Of a DNA stretch of 64,000 nt, positions 18,531-26,713 are shown in pieces; within the stretch, counting starts at the first letter, position 1; every line of letters begins with the position of its first letter. The notes beneath the pieces are model-generated. The model ran no database searches and had not been told where the DNA came from. It was given only the letters and a program-made list of their open reading frames with translations. Made by a program: the position numbers and the translations under genes. The stretch comes from Caulobacter radicis (GTDB lineage Bacteria; Pseudomonadota; Alphaproteobacteria; Caulobacterales; Caulobacteraceae): contig NZ_QDKO01000024.1 of NCBI RefSeq assembly GCF_003094615.1, positions 1 to 64,000 of the forward strand, in the 5' to 3' direction.

Positions 18531-18668
18531 TCCCGTCATTCCCGCCCTTGTGGCGGGAACCCCTCTGTCAGCCGCAAGGGCAGGAGTGGCGGCGTGTTCA
18601 GCACGCCGCTTGCATCTCACGTAGAAGCGGAGCCAGGGTTTCCCGCCACAAGGGCGGGAATGACGGGA
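18531..18668. repeat. Palindromic repeat family A, long copy 3
   Basis: Same arms as the other copies (TCCCGTCATTCCCGCC). The centre contains GGCGGCGTGTTCAGCACGCCGC, closely related to the centre of the copy at 14515 rather than that at 16555, so there are at least two sub-types. It lies between the VOC gene start and the EpmA gene end. Confidence 0.85.
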
Positions 18669-18682
18669 GAGGGAAGGGGCGC

Positions 18683-19735
18683 TCAGACCTCCGCCACCGG
18701 AACCCACAGCACCTCGTCGATGCGCCGCGCGCCCGTGGCCAGCAGCACCAGGCGGTCGAAGCCCAGGGCCGAGCCTGCGGCGGCCGGCATGTGCTCCAGC
18801 GCCGCCAGGAAGTCGTCATCGATGGGATAGCGCTCGCCGTAGACGCGCTGCTTCTCGTCCATCTCGGCGATGAAGCGGCGGCGCTGCTCGGCCGCGTCGG
18901 TGAGTTCGCCAAAAGCGTTGGCCAGTTCCACGCCGCAGGCATAGAGCTCGAAGCGCTCGGCCACGCGCGGATCGCCCGGCTTGGGACGCGCCAGGGCGGC
19001 CTCGGCCGTGGGGTACTCGCATAGCACCGTGGGGCGGCCGATCCCGAGGTTGGGCTCGACCTTCTCGACGATCACCCGGCTAAACACGTCGGCCCAGGTG
19101 TCGTCGGCCGAGACCCGGATCCCGGCCGCGCTCGCCGAGGCCGCCAGGGCGTCGCGGTCGGTCTGGCCGCCTTCGCCCAGGCTGGCCAGCAGGTCGATGC
19201 CGGCGTGGCGCATGAAGGCGTCGGCCACCGTCAAGCGCTCGGGTGCGGCGAAGGGATCGCAGTCCAGGCCCCGGAAGGTGAACAGCGTCGTCCCCGCCGT
19301 CTTCGCCGCCACGGCCAGCAGGGCGGCGCAGTCGTCCATCAGGGTCTCGTACGGCTCGCCGACCCGGTACCACTCCAGCATGGTGAACTCCGGATGGTGC
19401 AGCGGCCCGCGCTCGCGATTGCGCCACACCTTGCCTAGGCTGAAGATCCGCTGCTCGCCCGCGGCCAGCAGCTTCTTGCAGGCGAACTCGGGGGAGGTGT
19501 GCAGGTGCAGCGGCGCGCGCTGGCCCGTCAGGCTGATCGCTTCCGTCGAGAAGGCGTGAAGGTGCGCCTCGTTGCCGGGCGAGACCTGAAGGCAGGCCGC
19601 GTCGATCTCCAGGAAGTCGCGACTTGCGAACCAGCTCCGCACCGCCGCGGTGATCCGATTACGGGCCAGCAGGAATGGACGACGGTCCTGGTGCTTGCCG
19701 GGGCTCCACCAGGGAGAAGGAGAGGGGGCTGACAC
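18683..19735 (-). CDS. epmA: EF-P (R)-beta-lysine ligase EpmA (350 aa)
   Basis: A lysyl-tRNA-synthetase paralogue lacking the anticodon-binding domain; it activates (R)-beta-lysine with ATP and attaches it to a lysine of elongation factor P. Class II motifs are visible: FLEIDAACLQVSPGNEAHLHAF, motif 2 FSLGKVWRNRERGPLHHPEFTMLEWYR, CGVELANAFGELTD, and motif 3 ALGFDRLVLLATG. At 350 aa it matches EpmA (about 325) and is far too short for LysS. It starts with GTG at 19735 and is divergent from the EF-P gene, 135 nt away, so the two probably share a control region. EpmB lies 2.2 kb downstream. Confidence 0.92.
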   Translation of the reverse strand: MSAPSPSPWWSPGKHQDRRPFLLARNRITAAVRSWFASRDFLEIDAACLQVSPGNEAHLHAFSTEAISLTGQRAPLHLHTSPEFACKKLLAAGEQRIFSLGKVWRNRERGPLHHPEFTMLEWYRVGEPYETLMDDCAALLAVAAKTAGTTLFTFRGLDCDPFAAPERLTVADAFMRHAGIDLLASLGEGGQTDRDALAASASAAGIRVSADDTWADVFSRVIVEKVEPNLGIGRPTVLCEYPTAEAALARPKPGDPRVAERFELYACGVELANAFGELTDAAEQRRRFIAEMDEKQRVYGERYPIDDDFLAALEHMPAAAGSALGFDRLVLLATGARRIDEVLWVPVAEV

Positions 19736-19870
19736 TTTGGTTCTCGGCGGCTCGAAACGACGGAAGGGCTGGCGATCTAGCCCCGTTCGCTATAGAGGGG
19801 CACACGGATTCATCTGCAATATACGCGCGCGCGGTCAACGCGCCGTCGCCCGATCTTCAAGGACTCTCAC

Positions 19871-20437
19871 GTGAAGGTAGCCGCCAGCTCGCTCCGCAAG
19901 GGCGCCGTCGTCGACATGGAAGGCAAGCTCTATGTCGTCCTGACCGTCGACAACATCCACCCCGGCAAGGGCACCCCGGTGACCCAGCTCAACATGCGCC
20001 GCATCAGCGACGGCGTTAAGGTGTCGGAACGCTACCGCACCACCGAGCAGGTCGAGCGCGCCTTCGTCGACCAGCGCAACCACACCTTCCTGTACCAGGA
20101 CGGCGAGGGCTTCCACTTCATGAACCCGGAAAGCTACGACCAGCTCGTGGCCACCGAGGACGTGATCGGTGACGCCGCGCCCTATCTGCAAGAAAACATG
20201 ACGGTCCAGCTGTCGACCCACAACGACGTGCCGATCGCCATCGAACTGCCGCGCACCGTGGTCCTCGAGATCGTCGAGACCGAACCGTCGGTGAAGGGCC
20301 AGACCGCTTCGTCGTCGTACAAGCCGGCCGTGCTCAGCAATGGCGTCAAGACGACCGTGCCGCCCTACATCACCGTGGGCACCCGCGTGATCATCCTGAC
20401 CGAAGACAACAGCTATCAGGAACGCGCCAAGGACTGA
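19871..20437 (+). CDS. efp: Elongation factor P (188 aa)
   Basis: Binds the ribosome between P and E sites and relieves stalling at polyproline. The N-terminal KOW-like domain carries the modification loop NIHPGKGTP with Lys33, matching the E. coli Lys34 that receives beta-lysine; the rest contains the two OB-fold domains ([52 protein letters not shown]). Length is exactly that of the family. The start is GTG with AAGGA about 8 nt upstream. The neighbouring epmA and epmB genes supply the modification enzymes, so Lys33 is expected to be beta-lysylated. A terminator follows 30 nt after the stop. Confidence 0.96.
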   Translation: MKVAASSLRKGAVVDMEGKLYVVLTVDNIHPGKGTPVTQLNMRRISDGVKVSERYRTTEQVERAFVDQRNHTFLYQDGEGFHFMNPESYDQLVATEDVIGDAAPYLQENMTVQLSTHNDVPIAIELPRTVVLEIVETEPSVKGQTASSSYKPAVLSNGVKTTVPPYITVGTRVIILTEDNSYQERAKD

Positions 20438-20467
20438 TCGTCCTTCGACAGCTTCCGAAAACAGATG

Positions 20468-20499
20468 ATCCCGGCGACCGCGAGGTCGCCGGGATTTTT
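20468..20499 (+). terminator. Rho-independent terminator of efp
   Basis: Perfect 12-bp stem ATCCCGGCGACC / GGTCGCCGGGAT with a GCGA loop and five T residues. It separates efp from the convergent catalase gene, whose stop lies 9 nt further on. Confidence 0.88.
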
Positions 20500-20507
20500 C
20501 TTGGGCG

Positions 20508-21971
20508 CTACTCGGCCGCCGCGACCTGGGGCGGGGCCAGGCGCGAGAGGGCCTCGGCCACGCCCGCGCCGTAGGCCGGATCGGCCTTGGTGCAGTTGGC
20601 GATGTGCCGCTGCTGGATGTCGGCGCTGGCGCCGCCCAGCGAGCGGGCGGTGTTGTCGAACAGGGCCTGCTGCTGGCCCGCGTCCATCAGCCGGAAGAGG
20701 TCGCCCGGCTGCTGGTAGTGGTCGTCGTCGACGCGGTGGTCCCAGTGGGCGGCGGCGCCCTCGATGGCCAGCGGCGGCTCGGCCATGTGCGGATGGTCGA
20801 TCCATTCGCCGCGGCTGTTGGGCCAGTAGGCCGGGGTGGCGCCGAGATTGCCGTCGACCCGCATCGCCCCGTCGCGGTGGTAGCTGTGATAGGGGCACTT
20901 GGGCGCGTTCACCGGGATGTGCACGTGGTTCACGCCCAGGCGATAGCGCTGGGCGTCGCCGTACGAGAAGAGGCGCGCCTGCAGCATCTTGTCAGGCGAG
21001 AAGCCGATGCCGGGCACGATGTTGGCCGGCGTGAAGGCGGCCTGCTCGACCTCGGCGAAGACGTTCTGGGGATTGCGGTTCAGTTCCAGCACCCCGGCCT
21101 CGATCAGCGGGAACTCGCCCTTGGGCCAGACCTTGGTCAGGTCGAACGGGTTGAAGCGGAAGGCCTTGGCCTGCGCGTCGGTCATGATCTGGACGTACAG
21201 CGTCCAGCGCGGGAACTCGCCGCGCTCGATGGCCTCGAAGAGGTCGCGCTGGCTGCTCTCGCGGTCCTTGCCGACCAGGACCTCGGCCTCGCCGTCGGTC
21301 AGGTTCTCGATCGGCTGCTGGCTGCGGAAGTGGAACTTCACCCATACCCGCTCGTTGGCCGCGTCGATGAAGCTGAAGGTGTGGCTGCCAAAGCCGTGCA
21401 TGTGGCGATAGCCGCGCGGTAGGCCCCGGTCGCTCATCACGATCGTCACCTGGTGCAGGGCCTCGGGCAGCAGGGTCCAGAAGTCCCAGTTGTTCTGGGC
21501 GCTGCGCATGCCCGTGCGCGGGTCGCGCTTGACCGCGTGGTTGAGGTCGGGGAAGCGCAGCGGGTCGCGGAAGAAGAACACCGGGGTGTTGTTGCCGACG
21601 AGGTCCCAGTTGCCGTCCTCGGTGTAGAACTTCACGGCGAAGCCGCGGATGTCGCGCTCGGCGTCGGCCGCCCCGCGCTCGCCGGCCACGGTGGAAAAGC
21701 GCAGGAACACCGGCGTTTCCTTGCCCACCTCCGCAAACAGCCTGGCCTTGGTGAAGCGGGAGATGTCGCCGGTGACCGTGAAGGTCCCATAGGCGCCCGA
21801 GCCCTTGGCGTGCATGCGCCGCTCGGGGATCACCTCGCGGTCGAAATGGGCCAGCTTCTCCAGCAGCCAGATGTCCTGCAGCAGGGCCGGACCGCGCGGG
21901 CCGGCGGTCTCGATATTGACGTTGTCATGGACGGGCGCGCCGTTGGCGCGGGAAAAACGGGCGTCCGACAT
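20508..21971 (-). CDS. Monofunctional heme catalase (487 aa)
   Basis: Decomposes hydrogen peroxide to water and oxygen. All key residues are present: distal His54 in [12 protein letters not shown], Asn127 in [13 protein letters not shown], and the proximal heme-ligand Tyr in [15 protein letters not shown]. The 487-aa length fits small-subunit clade 3 catalases (KatA type), cytoplasmic and often NADPH-binding. This differs from C. crescentus, whose known catalase is the bifunctional KatG. No OxyR gene is adjacent. The gene is convergent with efp, and the promoter should lie in 21972-22100. Confidence 0.95.
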   Translation of the reverse strand: MSDARFSRANGAPVHDNVNIETAGPRGPALLQDIWLLEKLAHFDREVIPERRMHAKGSGAYGTFTVTGDISRFTKARLFAEVGKETPVFLRFSTVAGERGAADAERDIRGFAVKFYTEDGNWDLVGNNTPVFFFRDPLRFPDLNHAVKRDPRTGMRSAQNNWDFWTLLPEALHQVTIVMSDRGLPRGYRHMHGFGSHTFSFIDAANERVWVKFHFRSQQPIENLTDGEAEVLVGKDRESSQRDLFEAIERGEFPRWTLYVQIMTDAQAKAFRFNPFDLTKVWPKGEFPLIEAGVLELNRNPQNVFAEVEQAAFTPANIVPGIGFSPDKMLQARLFSYGDAQRYRLGVNHVHIPVNAPKCPYHSYHRDGAMRVDGNLGATPAYWPNSRGEWIDHPHMAEPPLAIEGAAAHWDHRVDDDHYQQPGDLFRLMDAGQQQALFDNTARSLGGASADIQQRHIANCTKADPAYGAGVAEALSRLAPPQVAAAE

Positions 21972-22115
21972 GGCGGTCTCCGGCGGTGTTGCGTGGCGGC
22001 GAGACTCGCCGATGGCGCCGGTCGCGGGCTTGAACGATCGCGTCGTTCAGAAGGTGCAAGTCGGGGCGAGGCGTAACGTCGCTATGGACAAAATTAGCCG
22101 CCCCGCCCTTGACCT

Positions 22116-22133
22116 GGTGTTATGTAATAACAT
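22116..22133. promoter_or_regulatory. Zur-like operator in front of the MerC gene
   Basis: The dyad TGTTAT-GTA-ATAACA resembles Zur boxes of alphaproteobacteria (TGTTATxxxATAACA type), and MerC proteins are known Zur targets in several genomes. A TTGACC element at 22109 could be the -35, placing the dyad between -35 and -10. Assignment to Zur rather than another Fur-family regulator is inference. Confidence 0.6.
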
Positions 22134-22169
22134 CTAAGTCGCCTCGACCGTTCGCACCCGGAGTACCGC

Positions 22170-22577
22170 ATGGCTCGCCACAACCACCTGCAACGGGGTC
22201 TCGACAGCGCCGCGATCGGCCTTTCGGGCCTGTGCCTGGTGCACTGCCTGGCCCTGCCGGCCATGGCCGCCCTGTTGCCGCTGGCCGCGAACCTGTCGCA
22301 TGCCGAGTGGCTGCACCCGCTGTTCCTGGCCATGGCCGCGCCGGTCTCGGTCTTCGCCCTGGCGCGCTCGGGCAATTGGAAGCGGCCCGGCATGGTGGCC
22401 CTGGCGGTCGCCGGCCTGTCGCTGATGGCGGCCGGCGCCTTCGTGCCGATGGCCGACTGGGCCGAAGCCGCCCTGACCAGCCTGGGCGGCCTGGCCCTGG
22501 CCGGCGTCCACCTGCTCAACGCCCGGATCTGCTCGTGCGCCGAGCAGGCGGAGCTGGAACCGGCCGCCCGGATCTGA
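22170..22577 (+). CDS. MerC-domain inner-membrane protein (135 aa)
   Basis: Four hydrophobic segments (about 10-40, 46-62, 72-92, 98-115) make a small integral membrane protein. The first helix has the MerC signature CLVHCLALP with its vicinal cysteine pair, and CSCAEQ follows the last helix, a possible metal-binding tail. Classic MerC moves mercuric ions, but chromosomal relatives without merA, as here, are usually linked to zinc homeostasis. The Zur-like dyad 37 nt upstream supports a role in zinc import or handling. It stands alone, and DUF6491 protein follows 66 nt later. Confidence 0.82.
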   Translation: MARHNHLQRGLDSAAIGLSGLCLVHCLALPAMAALLPLAANLSHAEWLHPLFLAMAAPVSVFALARSGNWKRPGMVALAVAGLSLMAAGAFVPMADWAEAALTSLGGLALAGVHLLNARICSCAEQAELEPAARI

Positions 22578-22643
22578 GCCGCTTTCGCAACGCTTGAGGC
22601 TGCGCTATCGTCGCAACCGACAAGACAGTCGCGAGGTCCGCCC

Positions 22644-23072
22644 ATGAAGTCCGCGTCTCTCATCGCCTTGGCCGCACTGGCCCTCGGCGCAGCGCCGGCC
22701 GTAGCCGACAACGGCCAGGTGTTCGATCACGGCGCCCAGCTGCGGGCCTATTCCAGCGTGCTGCCGCGCGACAACGCCCGGCAGTGCTTCAACGGGGCGG
22801 TGATCACCGGCGCCAACCGTTCGGGCGACAACACCGTCTACGTCCAGTCCACCCAGGGCATCTATCGGCTGCGCCTGGCCAGCGACTGCGACGGCCTGAA
22901 CGCCGCCGAGAAGATCAATGTCCGCTCGAGCGGCAGCGACATCATCTGCCCGGGCGAGATCGCTGACGTGATCGCCAAGACCGCCGCCGGCCCGCGGCAT
23001 TGCCGGGTGGCCGAGGTGCGTCGTCTGACGTCCGCAGAGATCTCGGCCCTCTCGGCCGCGTCGCGGCGCTAG
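22644..23072 (+). CDS. DUF6491-like secreted protein (142 aa)
   Basis: Signal peptide of 21 residues ending AVA, then a compact domain with four cysteines: QCFNGAVI, ASDCDGLN, DIICPGE and RHCRV. The pattern Cys, a YVQS strand, LRLASDCDGL and a final basic segment resembles the DUF6491 family, a group of small periplasmic proteins common in Caulobacter and relatives whose function is unknown. Two disulfides are likely. A good ATG (22644) is preceded by CGAGG. The gene is convergent with the GH9 gene (6-nt gap). Confidence 0.65.
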   Translation: MKSASLIALAALALGAAPAVADNGQVFDHGAQLRAYSSVLPRDNARQCFNGAVITGANRSGDNTVYVQSTQGIYRLRLASDCDGLNAAEKINVRSSGSDIICPGEIADVIAKTAAGPRHCRVAEVRRLTSAEISALSAASRR

Positions 23073-23078
23073 GCGGGC

Positions 23079-24914
23079 TCACCCCTCGTCGAGGAACGCC
23101 GCCACCCAGAAGAACGGCGCGTTCCAGTTCACCGCCACCTCGTTCTGGGTGAAGGCGTCGATGCTGTCGGTCCAGCAGGTCTGGGCCGCGCACTTGCCTT
23201 CCATCGCCTTGGCCACCTCGTCGCTGAAGGCGGTGTTGTTGGGGCCGCCCGAGATCACGCCGGGCGGCGGGGCCGGATACTTGCCCTTGCCCACCCAGAA
23301 GCGGTGGTGCGGATGCTTCATCGGCTGCGCTCCCCAGCCGGTGACGTAGGACTGGTCCAGCGGATTGCGGCCCAGCACGTAGTCCATGGCGTCGGCGGCG
23401 GCCTGACGATAGGCGGCCTTGCCGGTGAAGTCGTAGGCCAGGCCCAGCACCATGGCGCGGTTCATGACCACGCCGTTCGAGCCCCAGACATAGCGCGTCC
23501 CCGCGTCCGGCAGGCGATAGCCGGCCTGAAGGTCCTCGGCGGCGTACCTGTCGGCGGCGGCGACCACGCCGGCGCGGGCGGCGTCGCGCACCTGGGCCGG
23601 GACCTTGTCGGACAGGGCCAGCGAGATCACGCCCAGCGTCGAGGTCGAGCCCCAGCCCGGCGCCTCGGCCGGCTTGCCGGCGGCCGGCATGTAGGGCGAG
23701 GCGGTGACGACCTCGCCGTAAGATCCCTCGCCGGTGGTCGCCCACAGCTCGGCGGCGGCCCAGAACAACTCGTCCGACAACTCGCCGTCGCCATAGCCGC
23801 CCCCGCCGTTGAACTGGCTGTGGGCATAGACCTCCGGATTGCGCCGCGCGGCGTCAAACGCGGATCGGGCGACCTTCAGGCAGCGGGCCGAGAAGGCCGG
23901 GTCGACGTCCTTCCACACTCGTGCGCACTGGGCGGCGACGGCGGCCAGGTTCAGCGTCGCGCCTGTGGTCGGGTGGAACAGATAGCGCGGGGCCGGATCC
24001 TCGTGCGGCGCGGTCGGCACGCCGGTCCAGTAGGCGTCGGTCAGCTTCTGGTGGGCCATGCCCGAGGCGTCGACATCGGTCAGCGCCAGCTGTCCCTTGT
24101 CCTGCTTGCCGATCGGCAGGGCCATGGTCGTTCCGGGCGGGACCTGCATGCGCAGCAGGAACTCAAGCTCCCAGCGGGCCTCGTCCAGCAGGTCGGAGAC
24201 GCCGTTGCCGGCCTCGGGGATGCGCTGGGCGCCGTCGGCGAAGTCGGGCGTCCTGCCGCGGGCCGTCAGCCGCTCGTGATAGTTCACCAGCGTCCAGACG
24301 GCGATTCCGCCATTGACCACGTACTTGCCGTGGTCGCCGGCGTCGTACCAGCCCTTGCTGGCGTTGAGCTCATAGCCGCAGCCGGCCCAGACCTGGCCCC
24401 GCTGGTCCTGGCCGTTGAAGCAGGTGGCGCGGTCGGGGGCGTGGGCGGCCGGGCGGGCCAGCTTGGGGTCGTCGCCGAACCGCGCCTCGATCGCGACCCC
24501 GCTGCGGTTCTGGTAGAAGAAGGCGAGAGCGTCGCGCTTGAGCCGCGCGTAGGGATGGGCGTCGATCGCGAACGGCCGGCTGGCCCGCTGGCCGACCTTC
24601 AGCCGATAGCCGTAGCCGGCCGGGGCGGCCGAGAAATCGATCTGGTGCAGGCTTTCGCCCGAGGCCGCGTCGGGGCCGACCACGCGGGTCTGGCCCTTGG
24701 CGACGACGCGGCCGTCCTTGTCTTCCAGCGTCCAGGCCAGGGGCGTCGTCGAGGTCTCCGGCAGCACCGCCAGCTTGCCCGCGCTTTCCAGCAGGCCGAC
24801 CTGGTTCAGGCGGATCGGGGTGATCGGTTCCGCCGCCAGGCTGGGCGAGGCGAGGGCGGCCAAGGCGGTCAGCGCGGTCGCCGCCAGCAGGGCGGGCATC
24901 GAAAGGTGCGGCAA
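23079..24914 (-). CDS. GH9 endoglucanase/cellulase with CelD-type N-domain (611 aa)
   Basis: Secreted hydrolase of beta-1,4-glucan or related plant-wall glycans. Signal peptide (to about 28), an immunoglobulin-like CelD N-terminal domain (about 32-120: RLNQVGLLESAGKLAVL) and a (alpha/alpha)6 GH9 catalytic domain. Catalytic landmarks: SKGWYDAGDHGKYVVNGG with the nucleophile/base Asp pair, HPHHRFW, and DAFTQNEVAVNWNAPF with the acid Glu. The best start is a TTG at 24914 with GGAGG 6 nt upstream; the ATG at 24899 is 21 nt from that site. A dyad TGACAGCGTTGTCA at 24982 fits a LacI-type operator. It may act with the pectate lyase and LamG protein of this window. Confidence 0.9.
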   Translation of the reverse strand: MPHLSMPALLAATALTALAALASPSLAAEPITPIRLNQVGLLESAGKLAVLPETSTTPLAWTLEDKDGRVVAKGQTRVVGPDAASGESLHQIDFSAAPAGYGYRLKVGQRASRPFAIDAHPYARLKRDALAFFYQNRSGVAIEARFGDDPKLARPAAHAPDRATCFNGQDQRGQVWAGCGYELNASKGWYDAGDHGKYVVNGGIAVWTLVNYHERLTARGRTPDFADGAQRIPEAGNGVSDLLDEARWELEFLLRMQVPPGTTMALPIGKQDKGQLALTDVDASGMAHQKLTDAYWTGVPTAPHEDPAPRYLFHPTTGATLNLAAVAAQCARVWKDVDPAFSARCLKVARSAFDAARRNPEVYAHSQFNGGGGYGDGELSDELFWAAAELWATTGEGSYGEVVTASPYMPAAGKPAEAPGWGSTSTLGVISLALSDKVPAQVRDAARAGVVAAADRYAAEDLQAGYRLPDAGTRYVWGSNGVVMNRAMVLGLAYDFTGKAAYRQAAADAMDYVLGRNPLDQSYVTGWGAQPMKHPHHRFWVGKGKYPAPPPGVISGGPNNTAFSDEVAKAMEGKCAAQTCWTDSIDAFTQNEVAVNWNAPFFWVAAFLDEG

Positions 24915-24981
24915 GGGCTTCCTCCGGGACGCGAAACAGATGGGCGTCTTTTCGCGCCCCGGCGAGACCCTAGGCGATATC

Positions 24982-24995
24982 TGACAGCGTTGTCA
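24982..24995. promoter_or_regulatory. LacI-type operator candidate upstream of the GH9 gene
   Basis: TGACA-GCGT-TGTCA has perfect 5-bp arms and a central CG, the layout of LacI/GalR operators. It lies 68 nt upstream of the GH9 start codon. Family-level assignment is inference. Confidence 0.5.
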
Positions 24996-25044
24996 CGCCT
25001 TGCCGTGGAGCGCGCGCAATTCCGGCGCGCTCCTGGACCGGCCG

Positions 25045-25623
25045 CTAGTAGCCGACGAACGGCAGCGAGGAGTGGTGCACGATGATCCGCACCACGCCGC
25101 GGTCGTCCTTCTTGAACACCCAGGTCTTGTCGACCACGGTCGGGTTGTCGTTCTTGTCGCGCAGTTCCAGCTTGCCCATCGTGCTGGCCACCGCGCCGTT
25201 GATCTGGATGCCGACGGGCTTGTAGCTCACGCTGCGCCACGGCAGCAGGGCGAACCCGTCGTCATAGGGATAGGCTTTGTCGTGGCCGACGAAATAGGCC
25301 AGGGCGCCGGCCTTGGTCGTGCGGAAGGTCTGAGGTTCGCGGGTCAGGGTCGGCTTGAACAGCACCGGACCGAGTTGATAGCCGTAGGCCTTGTCGATGA
25401 AGTCGCTGGCGACGGCCTTGGCCTTCTCGAAGTTGTTCTCGTTCTCGTCATAGGCCAGCGAGATGGACACCAGGCCCTTGCCCCAGGCCTCGGCGGCGGC
25501 GCGGACCTCCGCTTCGGAGATCCTGGGGGTTATCGCTTGCGCGGCGGCCGGCGCCGAGGCGCCCGTGACGGCGGCCAGGGCGAAGGCCGAGGCGATCAGG
25601 GCGCGGCGATTGGTCGAAGTCAT
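25045..25623 (-). CDS. Exported protein of unknown function (192 aa)
   Basis: A twin-arginine-like N-terminus (TNRRALIASAFALAAVTGA, ending AAAQA) is followed by a domain of about 165 residues with ISEAEVRAAAEAWGKGLVSISLAYDENENNF, PVLFKPTLTREPQTFR, DDGFALLPW and a closing KDDRGVVRIIVHHSSLPF. The final strand and the length look like an NTF2/SnoaL-type cone fold, a shape used by many small exported enzymes and binding proteins, but I recognise no specific family. GGAGG precedes the ATG by 10 nt. The 280-nt gap upstream (25624-25903) holds nothing I recognise. Confidence 0.65.
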   Translation of the reverse strand: MTSTNRRALIASAFALAAVTGASAPAAAQAITPRISEAEVRAAAEAWGKGLVSISLAYDENENNFEKAKAVASDFIDKAYGYQLGPVLFKPTLTREPQTFRTTKAGALAYFVGHDKAYPYDDGFALLPWRSVSYKPVGIQINGAVASTMGKLELRDKNDNPTVVDKTWVFKKDDRGVVRIIVHHSSLPFVGY

Positions 25624-25903
25624 CGGGTCGTACCTCCGTGGGAAAGCGGCGGCCGACATGGACCGCGCGCGATGGGCTGGACGCGGACGCTGACTGGCTA
25701 CTGGGTCTTTCGGGCGCGAAGGGCGTCCTCGAAGACAGCTGGCGCCATGGGGGGCGGCCGCGCCGCCCGCCCGGGAACGGGCGCGCTGTCGTCGGCATGA
25801 CTGGATGGTCGCCCCCCGAAGGCGCCGTCGGCACCTTCGAGAGAATTCATCGATTTTGCAATCTGTGAATGTATTGCGCGCTACTGCACCCAGCCGCGCG
25901 TCG

Positions 25904-26251
25904 CTAGGCGGCCGGGCTACTCATCCGCAGCCAGCGGACCTTGAGCTCGCCGTCCAGATAGTCGGCGCGGTCGGCCAGGAAGCCGAGGATGTAGGGCTCT
26001 TCGAAGTGCTTCAGCAGCGCGGCGCGGTCGCTCCAGGCCTCGTAGAACACGAAGAGGTCGCGGTCGGCGCGGTCGCGATGCACGTGATAGGCCACGCAGC
26101 CGGCCTCCTGGCGCGTCGGCTCCACCAGCGACACTAGGCGCGCCTCCAGCTGGTCGGCCATGCCGGGACGGGCGCGGGCCGTGCCGACCAGCGCGTAGGG
26201 GCCGGTCTCGCCGGCGTCGGGCAAGGGCGGGCCGAAGAGGGAGTTGGACAT
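25904..26251 (-). CDS. ABM-domain (putative quinol) monooxygenase (115 aa)
   Basis: Small dimeric ferredoxin-like protein of the antibiotic-biosynthesis-monooxygenase family (YgiN-like). Motifs: YALVGTARARPGMADQLEARL, the core EAGCVAYHVHRDRADRDLFVFYEAWSD, and HFEEPYI before the last helix. Family members oxidise quinols or polyketides without cofactor or act as electrophile-handling enzymes. I chose the ATG at 26251, with GAGG 6 nt upstream, over one at 26263. It is divergent from an ArsR-family gene, and two palindromes (AGGTAAG..CTTACCT) lie between them, so the regulator very probably controls this gene. Confidence 0.85.
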   Translation of the reverse strand: MSNSLFGPPLPDAGETGPYALVGTARARPGMADQLEARLVSLVEPTRQEAGCVAYHVHRDRADRDLFVFYEAWSDRAALLKHFEEPYILGFLADRADYLDGELKVRWLRMSSPAA

Positions 26252-26262
26252 GCTGGGCCTCA

Positions 26263-26286
26263 TAGGTAAGGATATGTGCTTACCTA
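26263..26286. promoter_or_regulatory. ArsR-family operator O1
   Basis: TAGGTAAG, an 8-bp spacer, then CTTACCTA: a perfect 8-bp dyad. It overlaps the possible upstream start codon of the monooxygenase gene, so binding should block its transcription. Confidence 0.75.
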
Positions 26287-26297
26287 AAGCGCCTTGT

Positions 26298-26320
26298 AGG
26301 TAAGGTTCAATCCTTACCTT
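26298..26320. promoter_or_regulatory. ArsR-family operator O2
   Basis: AGGTAAGG, 6-nt spacer, CCTTACCT: a second copy of the same dyad, 16 nt before the ArsR start codon. Two copies between divergent genes point to joint autoregulation. Confidence 0.75.
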
Positions 26321-26335
26321 TGATCTGGAGACCTG

Positions 26336-26656
26336 ATGCCCGACGCCGACGGCCACCCCGAACCCGAGGAAATGCAGCTGGGCGCCTTGCTGGCGGCCCT
26401 GGCCGATCCCCTGCGTCGCCGCGTCGTCGCCGAGCTGGTCCGCGCCGAGCCGTCGACCGAGCGCACCTGCGTCTCCTTCGGCCTGCCGGTCAGCAAGGCC
26501 TCGCTGACCCACCACTTCCGGGTGCTGCGCGAGGCGGGCCTGATCCGCCAGGTCGACCGCGGCAATAGCCGCGCCGCCCAGCTGCGCCGCGACGAGATCG
26601 AGGCCCGCTTCCCCGGCCTGCTGGCCCTGATCGCGGCCGAGGACCAGCCCCTCTAG
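26336..26656 (+). CDS. ArsR-family winged-helix repressor (106 aa)
   Basis: A single winged-helix domain: LGALLAALADPLRRRVVAEL, a recognition helix in VSKASLTHHFRVLREAGL, and the wing IRQVDRGNSRAAQL. The usual metal-binding ELCVCDL motif of ArsR/SmtB is absent; one cysteine (RTCVSFG) sits at the position after the first helices, so it may sense oxidants or electrophiles instead. Divergent from the quinol monooxygenase gene, with two matching operators between. RBS GGAGA 5 nt before the ATG. The pair resembles YodB/QsrR-type quinone-response modules in logic, although those belong to other repressor families. Confidence 0.88.
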   Translation: MPDADGHPEPEEMQLGALLAALADPLRRRVVAELVRAEPSTERTCVSFGLPVSKASLTHHFRVLREAGLIRQVDRGNSRAAQLRRDEIEARFPGLLALIAAEDQPL

Positions 26657-26668
26657 ACACCGGTGTCT
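26655..26668. promoter_or_regulatory. Perfect ACCGGT-centred LacI-type palindrome
   Basis: AGACACCGGTGTCT is a perfect 14-bp palindrome at the end of the ArsR gene, 46 nt upstream of the DUF885 start. Its core ACCGGTGTC recurs at 30161 and 51732, upstream of pectate lyase and LamG genes. Confidence 0.55.
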
Positions 26669-26713
26669 TTCCCGCTAGGACAGGGGGTAACGAGACAAGA
26701 GGGAGGCGGCCGG

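Noticed and set aside
22170..22577. Mercury-resistance operon
   Set aside because: Only a MerC-type protein is present; merR, merT, merP and merA are absent, and the operator looks Zur-like.
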